Source: Croceibacterium_A sp035626815
GTDB taxonomy: Bacteria > Pseudomonadota > Alphaproteobacteria > Sphingomonadales > Sphingomonadaceae
DNA: 14,336 nt
NCBI GenBank assembly: GCA_035626815.1
Contig: DASPMY010000020.1
Location: 1-14,336, forward strand
Direction of reading: 5' to 3'
Shown here: one piece after another, positions 6,816-14,336 of the stretch
Position numbering within the stretch: position 1 is the first letter of the stretch
How the letters are laid out: each line of letters opens with the position of its first letter
Notes under the pieces: generated by a model
What the model was told of the DNA's origin: nothing
The model's database searches: none
The model's input: the letters and a program-made list of their open reading frames with translations, nothing else
Program-made: the position numbers and the translations under genes

Positions 6816-7778
6816 ATGGCTCGCAACAAGATCGCGCTCGTCGGCGCCGGCATGATCGGCGGCACCCTCGCCCACCTCGCGGCGATGAAGGAGCTCGGCG
6901 ACATCGTCGTGTTCGACGTGGTCGAGGGCATGCCGGCGGGCAAGGCGCTCGACATCGCGCAGGCCGGGCCGGTCGAGGGCTTCGACGCCGCGCTCAAGGG
7001 CACCAACGACTACGCCGACATCGCCGGGGCCGACGTGGTCATCGTCACCGCCGGCGTCGCCCGCAAGCCGGGCATGAGCCGCGACGACCTGCTCGGCATC
7101 AACCTCAAGGTCATGGCCGCGGTCGGCGCCGGCCTCAAGCAGCACGCGCCGGGCGCGTTCGTGATCTGCATCACCAACCCGCTCGACGCGATGGTCTGGG
7201 CGCTGCGCGAGTATTCGGGCCTGCCGCACCACATGGTCGTGGGCATGGCCGGGGTGCTCGACAGCGCCCGCTTCCGCCATTTCCTCGCCGACGAGTTCGG
7301 CGTCTCGGTGCAGGACGTCACCGCGTTCGTGCTCGGCGGCCACGGCGACACGATGGTCCCGGTGATCGAGTACTCGACCGTCGCCGGCATCCCGGTGCCC
7401 GACCTGGTGAGGATGGGCTGGAGCACGCAGGACAGGATCGACGCGATCGTCGACCGCACGCGCAAGGGCGGCGGCGAGATCGTCGCGCTGCTCGGCACCG
7501 GCTCGGCCTACTACGCCCCCGCGACGAGCGCGATCGCGATGGCCGAGAGCTTCCTCAAGGACAAGAAGCGCGTGCTCCCCGCGGCGGCCAACCTGACCGG
7601 GCAGTACGGCGTGAACGACCTCTACGTCGGCGTGCCGATCGTCATCGGCGCCGGCGGCGTCGAGCGGATCGTCGAGATCGAGCTGAACGCCGCGGCCAAG
7701 GCCAACTTCGACGTCTCGGTCGCCGCCGTGAGGGAACTGCTGGTCGCATGCAAGGGTATCGATCCGGGGCTCGAATAA
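6816..7778 (+). CDS. mdh: Malate dehydrogenase, NAD-dependent, LDH-like type
   Basis: This 320-aa enzyme oxidises malate to oxaloacetate with NAD in the TCA cycle. It has the Rossmann motif VGAGMIGG (9-16), and Asp34 at the end of beta-2, which selects NAD. The mobile loop is ARKPGMSRDD, with substrate-binding Arg83 and Arg89. ITNPLDAMVW follows, then VLDSARF with Asp149 and Arg152, and GGHGDTM with catalytic His176. The RKPGMSR loop identifies malate, not lactate, as substrate. Length and motifs fit the tetrameric alphaproteobacterial MDH family. It is the first gene of the run that continues to lpdA, and the AT-rich stretch before it probably holds the operon promoter. ATG 6816 puts the Rossmann fold at the N-terminus. 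The ribosome binding site is distant (about 14 bases) and weak for such a highly expressed gene. Confidence 0.97.
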   Translation: MARNKIALVGAGMIGGTLAHLAAMKELGDIVVFDVVEGMPAGKALDIAQAGPVEGFDAALKGTNDYADIAGADVVIVTAGVARKPGMSRDDLLGINLKVMAAVGAGLKQHAPGAFVICITNPLDAMVWALREYSGLPHHMVVGMAGVLDSARFRHFLADEFGVSVQDVTAFVLGGHGDTMVPVIEYSTVAGIPVPDLVRMGWSTQDRIDAIVDRTRKGGGEIVALLGTGSAYYAPATSAIAMAESFLKDKKRVLPAAANLTGQYGVNDLYVGVPIVIGAGGVERIVEIELNAAAKANFDVSVAAVRELLVACKGIDPGLE

Positions 7779-7779
7779 C

Positions 7780-7858
7780 GGCTCCCGCGCTACCGCGAAG
7801 GCGGGAGCCCAGGGCGACGGAGCGGAACGCCGCTCTGGGTCCCCGCCTTCGCGGGGAC
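7780..7858. repeat. Family B-like two-hairpin repeat between mdh and sucD (divergent member)
   Basis: The left hairpin is GGCTCCCGC...GCGGGAGCC, ending in a gaag before the right arm. The centre has AGCGG-aacg-CCGCT, and the right hairpin is GTCCCCGC-cttc-GCGGGGAC. The gaag/cttc loops and the two-hairpin layout match the 80-base elements downstream, but the stem and centre sequences differ. The left hairpin carries about five extra loop bases (gctac). It fills most of the 107-base gap between the genes. Confidence 0.85.
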
Positions 7859-7885
7859 TCGCGAACAGAGAGAGATAGGCAAGAA

Positions 7886-8776
7886 ATGAGCATTCTCGTC
7901 GACCGGACCACCAAGGTCATCACCCAGGGGATGACCGGCGACACCGGCACGTTCCACACCCGGCAGGCGCTCGACTACGGCACCCAAATGGTCGCCGGGG
8001 TGACCCCGGGCAAAGGCGGGCAGACGCATCTCGGGCTGCCGGTGTTCGACACGGTCGCGGAAGCCATGCACGCCACCGGCGCCACCGCCTCGGTGATCTA
8101 CGTCCCGCCGCCGTTCGCCGCGGATTCGATGCTCGAGGCGATCGATGCCGGGATTCCGCTGATCGTCGCCATCACCGAAGGCATCCCGGTGCTCGACATG
8201 GTCCGCGTCAAGCGCGCGCTGTCGGGCTCGCGCTCGCGCCTGATCGGGCCCAACTGCCCCGGCGTGCTGACGCCCGGGGAATGCAAGATCGGCATCATGC
8301 CGGCGAACATCTTCCGGCAGGGCTCGGTCGGCGTGGTCAGCCGCTCGGGCACGCTGACCTACGAGGCGGTGTTCCAGACCACCCACATCGGCCTCGGCCA
8401 GACGACCGCGGTCGGCATCGGCGGCGACCCGGTCAACGGCACCAACTTCATCGACGTGCTCGAGCTGTTCCTCGCCGACGATGCGACCCAGTCGATCATC
8501 ATGATCGGCGAGATCGGCGGCAGCGCCGAGGAGGACGCGGCGCAGTTCCTCGCCGACGAGGCGCGGCGCGGCCGGCGCAAGCCGGTGGTCGGGTTCATCG
8601 CCGGCCGCACCGCCCCGCCCGGCCGCCGCATGGGCCACGCCGGGGCCATCGTCTCCGGCGGCCAGGGCGGCGCCGAGGACAAGATCGCGGCGATGGAAGC
8701 CGCCGGCATCCGCGTCGCCGCCAGCCCGAGCGAGCTCGGCACCACGCTCGACGCCTTCCTGAAGGAATTGGCGTGA
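7886..8776 (+). CDS. sucD: Succinyl-CoA synthetase (ADP/GDP-forming), alpha subunit
   Basis: This 296-aa subunit catalyses, with SucC, the reversible conversion of succinyl-CoA to succinate with NTP formation. It begins MSILVDRTTKVITQGMTGDTG, the usual N-terminus. The CoA-binding fold has VAGVTPGKGG and YVPPPFAADSMLEAID. Next come ITEGIPVLDMV, IGPNCPGVLTPGECKIGIMP, SRSGTLTYE, GIGGDPVNGT and EIGGSAEEDAA. The phosphorylated active-site His251 lies in GRRMGHAGAIVSGG. All conserved residues appear present. It follows mdh after a palindromic repeat and is followed by another repeat and the GIY-YIG gene. The partner gene sucC is not in the window, so the beta subunit must be encoded elsewhere. AGG about seven bases before ATG 7886 is a modest ribosome binding site. 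Confidence 0.97.
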   Translation: MSILVDRTTKVITQGMTGDTGTFHTRQALDYGTQMVAGVTPGKGGQTHLGLPVFDTVAEAMHATGATASVIYVPPPFAADSMLEAIDAGIPLIVAITEGIPVLDMVRVKRALSGSRSRLIGPNCPGVLTPGECKIGIMPANIFRQGSVGVVSRSGTLTYEAVFQTTHIGLGQTTAVGIGGDPVNGTNFIDVLELFLADDATQSIIMIGEIGGSAEEDAAQFLADEARRGRRKPVVGFIAGRTAPPGRRMGHAGAIVSGGQGGAEDKIAAMEAAGIRVAASPSELGTTLDAFLKELA

Positions 8777-8787
8777 GCGCAATACAC

Positions 8788-8867
8788 CCTGTGAGTCCCT
8801 GCGAAGGCAGGGACCTCGTGCCGCGAACGGTCCGCCAGCGGCCTGAGGCCCCTGCCTTCGCAGGGGC
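8788..8867 (+). repeat. Family B 80-base REPIN-like element, copy 1 (left flank of the GIY-YIG gene)
   Basis: It starts CCTGTGAG. Hairpin one is GTCCCTGC-gaag-GCAGGGAC (8795-8814) and hairpin two is GCCCCTGC-cttc-GCAGGGGC (8848-8867). The cores of the two hairpins are reverse complements of each other, as in REPINs. A further ACCTCGTGC after hairpin one pairs with GCACGAGGT after hairpin two. The element ends 15 bases before the GTG start of the nuclease gene. Confidence 0.92.
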
Positions 8868-8882
8868 GCACGAGGTGGGTGG

Positions 8883-9176
8883 GTGAAGCCCGGCTATGTC
8901 TACTTGCTCACCAATAGGCCGGGTGGCGTCCTCTATCTCGGAGTTACGGACGATCTGCCAAAGCGCGTGGAGCAGCACCGCAGCCGTGCAGTCCCCGGCT
9001 TCACGAAGAAATACAACTGTCACCGGTTGGTCTGGTTCGAGCGTTTCGAGAACATCCACGACGCTCGGCTCTCTGAAAAGCGAATGAAGGCATGGAAGCG
9101 CGAGTGGAAAGTGAAGCGAATCGAGGAGTTGAATCCCGAATGGCGCGACCTGTTCGACGACGGACCCATCCTGTGA
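8883..9176 (+). CDS. Small GIY-YIG nuclease family protein inserted in the TCA operon
   Basis: This 97-aa protein is a single GIY-YIG domain of the short bacterial URI-like group (COG2827 type). The GIY motif appears as GYVYLL (4-9) and the YIG motif as LYLGVT (17-22, with Leu replacing Ile). The conserved catalytic Arg is Arg28 in LPKRVEQH. VPGFTKKY (37-44) is typical of this group. The metal-binding Glu is Glu65 in SEKRMKAWKREWK, and the C-terminus is NPEWRDLFDD. The key residues look intact, so it may be an active endonuclease, but its biological substrate is unknown. GC content by hand count over 8941-9170 is about 57%, clearly below its neighbours, and codon choice is more relaxed, which suggests later acquisition. 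The start is GTG with a weak GAGG before it. It lies between direct copies of the 80-base repeat, and its stop codon TGA is part of the right-hand copy. Confidence 0.92.
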   Translation: MKPGYVYLLTNRPGGVLYLGVTDDLPKRVEQHRSRAVPGFTKKYNCHRLVWFERFENIHDARLSEKRMKAWKREWKVKRIEELNPEWRDLFDDGPIL

Positions 9177-9249
9177 GCCCCTGCGACGGCAGGGATTCCG
9201 TGCCTCAGGCGTCGCGCTGGCGGCCTGAGGCCCCAGCCTTCGCTGGGGC
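9170..9249 (+). repeat. Family B 80-base REPIN-like element, copy 2 (right flank of the GIY-YIG gene)
   Basis: It is in the same orientation and of the same 80-base length as the copy at 8788-8867. It begins CCTGTGAG, which includes the nuclease stop codon. Hairpin one is CCCTGC-gacg-GCAGGG (9179-9194) and hairpin two is GCCCCAGC-cttc-GCTGGGGC (9230-9249). Compared with copy 1, the second stem has a T-A pair replaced by A-T, keeping the pairing. The sucA start follows five bases after the element. Confidence 0.92.
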
Positions 9250-9254
9250 GCGCA

Positions 9255-12065
<2,811 letters not shown>

Positions 12066-12094
12066 ACGTGGCACGGCCCGGAACACATTCGTGC

Positions 12095-12174
12095 GCCCCA
12101 GCGAAGGCTGGGGCCTCGGGCCCCACGAGCGGCGTTTGCGGCACGAGGTCTCTGCCTGCGCAGGGACTCACAGT
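12095..12174 (-). repeat. Family B 80-base REPIN-like element, copy 3, inverted (sucA/sucB junction)
   Basis: Read on the minus strand it begins with a variant of CCTGTGAGTCCC. It has hairpin GTCCCTGC-gcag-GCAGAGAC (12148-12167, one G-T wobble) and ends with GCCCCAGC-cttc-GCTGGGGC (12095-12114). Its length is again 80 bases. It also keeps the ACCTCGTGCCGC segment after hairpin one that copy 1 has. It occupies most of the sucA/sucB gap. Confidence 0.9.
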
Positions 12175-12194
12175 CATGCTGATCGGAAGTGAAC

Positions 12195-13442
12195 ATGCCA
12201 GTTGAAGTGAAAGTTCCAACGCTCGGGGAATCGGTCACCGAGGCGACGATCGGCGAATGGCTCAAGAAGCCCGGCGAGCCGGTCAAGCTCGACGAGCCGA
12301 TCGCCAGCCTCGAGACCGACAAGGTCGCGGTCGAGGTGCCGGCGCCGCAGGCCGGGGTGATGGGCGAGTACAAGGTGCAGGCCGGCGAGACGGTCGAGGT
12401 CGGCGCGGTGATCGCCACGATCGAGGACAGCTCGGCGGCGGGCGAAACCACGCAGATCGACGAGCGCGAGGAAGCGCAACCCACCGACCAGAAGCCGCCC
12501 TCCCCCGCCCCCACCCCCGCGGCCGCCGACGACGAGGACCACACCACCACGCTGTCGCCGGCGGTGCGCCGCGCGGTGCTCGAGGCGGGCGTCGATCCCA
12601 CCGCGATCAAGGGCACCGGCAAGGACGGCCGGCTGACCAAGGAGGACGTGCTCGCCGCCGCCAAGGCCAAGACCGCGACAGCTGCGCCGACGGCCAGCGC
12701 GCCGGCCCCGTCGCCCGCGCCCGCGCCCGCCGCCTCGGGCGAGCGCCGCGAGGAGCGGGTCAAGATGACCCGGCTGCGCCAGACGATCGCCAGGCGGCTC
12801 AAGAGCGCGCAGGAAGAGGCCGCGCTGCTGACCACCTTCAACGACTGCGACATGACCGCGGTGATGGAAGCGCGCGAGGCCTACAAGGAGCTGTTCGCCC
12901 GGAAGCACGGCATCAAGCTCGGCTTCATGAGCTTCTTCGCCAAGGCCGCCTGCCTGGCCTTGAAGGACGTGCCGGCGGTCAACGCCTATCTCGAGGGCGA
13001 CGAGATCGTCTACCACGACTACGTCGACATCTCGGTCGCCGTCAGCGCGCCGAACGGCCTCGTCGTGCCGGTGGTGCGCAACGCCGACGCGCTCAGCTTC
13101 GCCGAGATCGAGCAGGCGATCGCCGACTACGGCCAGAAGGCCAAGGACGGCACGCTGACGATGGCCGACATGCAGGGCGGCACCTTCACCATCTCCAACG
13201 GCGGGGTGTTCGGCTCGCTGATGTCGACCCCGATCATCAACCCGCCGCAAAGCGCGGTGCTCGGCCTCCACCGCATCGAGGAGCGGCCGGTCGCGCGCAA
13301 TGGCGAGGTGGTGATCCGCCCGATGATGTACCTCGCGCTCAGCTACGACCACCGCATCGTCGACGGCCGCGAGGCGGTCACCGCGCTCAAGATCGTCAAG
13401 GAAGCGATCGAGGATCCGATGCGGATGCTGATCGACTTGTGA
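12195..13442 (+). CDS. sucB: Dihydrolipoamide succinyltransferase, E2 of the 2-oxoglutarate dehydrogenase complex
   Basis: This 415-aa E2 moves the succinyl group from E1 to CoA. It has one N-terminal lipoyl domain (residues 2-76) with lipoyl-lysine Lys43 in ETDKVAVEV. An Ala/Pro/Thr-rich linker leads to an E1/E3-binding domain at about 118-155 (SPAVRRAVLEAGVDPTAIKG, GKDGRLTKEDVLAAA), and a second Ala/Pro linker follows. The catalytic domain begins at about 185 with RVKMTRLRQTIARRLKSAQ and includes FNDCDMTAVMEAR, KLGFMSFFAKA and GGTFTISNGGVFGSLMSTPI. The active site is SYDHRIVDGREAV, with His386 and Asp390. NxxDM and FGSLMSTPI favour succinyl- over acetyltransferase. ATG 12195 is chosen over the in-frame GTG 12189, because GGAAG lies five bases before the ATG. 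A repeat separates it from sucA and another from lpdA. Confidence 0.97.
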   Translation: MPVEVKVPTLGESVTEATIGEWLKKPGEPVKLDEPIASLETDKVAVEVPAPQAGVMGEYKVQAGETVEVGAVIATIEDSSAAGETTQIDEREEAQPTDQKPPSPAPTPAAADDEDHTTTLSPAVRRAVLEAGVDPTAIKGTGKDGRLTKEDVLAAAKAKTATAAPTASAPAPSPAPAPAASGERREERVKMTRLRQTIARRLKSAQEEAALLTTFNDCDMTAVMEAREAYKELFARKHGIKLGFMSFFAKAACLALKDVPAVNAYLEGDEIVYHDYVDISVAVSAPNGLVVPVVRNADALSFAEIEQAIADYGQKAKDGTLTMADMQGGTFTISNGGVFGSLMSTPIINPPQSAVLGLHRIEERPVARNGEVVIRPMMYLALSYDHRIVDGREAVTALKIVKEAIEDPMRMLIDL

Positions 13443-13451
13443 GAAAGAAAT

Positions 13452-13580
13452 CCTCCCCGCTCGCGGGGAGGGCGACCACGCGAAGCGTGGTGGAGGGGGC
13501 TCGCCGCAAGCGCAGCGCCTGGCGGATAGCCCCCTCCGTCAGCCGCTGGCGCGGCTGCCACCTCCCCACCAGTGGGGAGG
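13452..13580. repeat. Family A composite palindromic repeat, copy 3 (sucB/lpdA junction)
   Basis: This 129-base element lies about nine bases after the sucB stop and directly before the lpdA ribosome binding site. Its parts are CCTCCCC-gctcgc-GGGGAGG, ACCACGC-gaa-GCGTGGT, a stem GGAGGGGGCT pairing with AGCCCCCTCC across the centre, CAGCCGC-tggc-GCGGCTG, and CCTCCCC-accagt-GGGGAGG. Framing stems and order match the other two copies, while the inner stems vary in sequence. Confidence 0.9.
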
Positions 13581-13601
13581 AATTTAGGAGTGACGCGACC
13601 T

Positions 13602-14336
13602 ATGGCTGAATACGACTACGACGTCCTCGTCATCGGCGCCGGCCCCGGCGGTTATGTCGCCGCGATCCGCGCGGCGCAGCTGGGGCTCAGGACCGCTTGC
13701 GCCGAGAGCCGCGAGACGCTGGGCGGGACCTGCCTCAACGTCGGCTGCATTCCCTCCAAGGCGCTGCTCCACGGCTCCGAGCTGTTCGAGGAAGCCGCCC
13801 ACGGCGGGCTCGCCAAGTGGGGGGTCAAGTCGTCCAAGGTCGAGCTCGACCTCGATGCGCTGCACAACGAGAAGGCCACCGCCGTCAAGGAGCTGACCGG
13901 CGGGATCGCCTTCCTTTTCAAGAAGAACAAGGTCGATTGGCTCAAAGGGCATGCGACGTTCACCGACGCCCGCACCGTCAGCGTCGACGGCAAGACGGTG
14001 ACCGCGAAGAACGTGGTCATCGCCACCGGCTCGTCGGTGACGCCGCTCCCCGGCGTCGAGGTCGACAACGCCAAGGGGGTGATCGTCGATTCGACCGGCG
14101 CGCTGGCGCTGCCGAAGGTGCCGCAGCACCTGGTGGTGATCGGCGGCGGGGTGATCGGGCTCGAGCTCGGCTCGGTCTGGCGGCGGCTCGGCGCGAAGGT
14201 GACGGTGGTCGAGTTTCTCGACCAGATATTGCCCGGAATGGACGGCGAGGTCCGCAAGGAGGCCGCCAAGATCTTCAGGAAGCAGGGCTTCGACATCAAG
14301 ACCTCGACCAAGGTCACCGGAGCGGAGCGGAGAGGG
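13602..14336 (+). CDS. lpdA: Dihydrolipoamide dehydrogenase, E3 (3' end cut by window edge)
   Basis: The first 245 codons of an FAD flavoprotein are present. E3 re-oxidises the dihydrolipoyl group of SucB with NAD. The N-terminal FAD motif is VIGAGPGGYVAAIRAAQLG (10-28). The redox-active disulfide is Cys44 and Cys49 in GGTCLNVGCIPSKALL. NVVIATGSSVTPLPG follows, then the second dinucleotide-binding motif VVIGGGVIGLELGSVW (from about 177) and VVEFLDQILPGMD. These place it firmly in the Lpd family and not among other flavin disulfide reductases. Its position after sucA and sucB indicates it serves the 2-oxoglutarate complex. It may also serve pyruvate dehydrogenase, if no other copy exists. AGGAG at 13586-13590 is 11 bases before ATG 13602. 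An in-frame GTG at 13590 overlaps the Shine-Dalgarno and is unlikely. The interface and His-Glu active-site domain lie beyond the edge. Confidence 0.96.
   Translation, partial: MAEYDYDVLVIGAGPGGYVAAIRAAQLGLRTACAESRETLGGTCLNVGCIPSKALLHGSELFEEAAHGGLAKWGVKSSKVELDLDALHNEKATAVKELTGGIAFLFKKNKVDWLKGHATFTDARTVSVDGKTVTAKNVVIATGSSVTPLPGVEVDNAKGVIVDSTGALALPKVPQHLVVIGGGVIGLELGSVWRRLGAKVTVVEFLDQILPGMDGEVRKEAAKIFRKQGFDIKTSTKVTGAERRG

Noticed and set aside
8883..9176. Intron-encoded or intein-type homing endonuclease splitting a gene
   Set aside because: sucD and sucA are both complete on either side and no coding sequence is interrupted. The insertion is intergenic.
13452..13580. Terminator ending the operon after sucB
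   Set aside because: lpdA follows directly in the same direction with its ribosome binding site adjacent, and there is no T-run.

Overview
The window is very GC-rich, with strong codon bias and many long spurious antisense frames. It looks like an alphaproteobacterial chromosome, most likely Sphingomonadales. That placement is inferred from the mdh-sucD-sucA-sucB-lpd gene order, the SleB-type hydrolase, the small conserved hypothetical protein and the dispersed palindromic repeats. I have no search result to confirm the genus.

Region 1 (1-2810, minus strand) is a cobalamin-uptake locus. A cobalamin riboswitch (about 2637-2810) precedes a TonB-dependent B12 receptor (btuB, 636-2519). The receptor is followed by a lipoprotein-type periplasmic binding protein (btuF-like) that runs off the left edge. 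A composite palindromic repeat (family A) fills the btuB/btuF junction and appears to supply the start codon of the btuF-like gene.

Region 2 (2920-6487, plus strand) holds a SleB-type cell-wall hydrolase, a 102-aa conserved hypothetical protein, and a membrane-anchored GGDEF-EAL protein with both signature motifs intact. The last of these has no ordinary start codon next to its strong ribosome binding site.

Region 3 (6490-14336, plus strand) is a TCA-cycle operon: mdh, sucD, a GIY-YIG nuclease gene, sucA, sucB and lpdA (cut by the right edge). Its products make malate dehydrogenase, the alpha subunit of succinyl-CoA synthetase, and E1, E2 and E3 of the 2-oxoglutarate dehydrogenase complex. 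The sucC beta-subunit gene, commonly next to sucD, is not here. Every junction from mdh to lpdA contains a palindromic repeat.

The most interesting structure is at 8788-9249. A lower-GC gene for a 97-aa GIY-YIG nuclease sits between two directly repeated copies of an 80-base, two-hairpin REPIN-like element, inside the TCA operon. A third copy, of the same length but inverted, lies between sucA and sucB. The stems differ between copies by compensating base changes. This suggests, but does not prove, a link between the nuclease and the palindromic elements, similar in logic to REP elements and their RAYT transposases.
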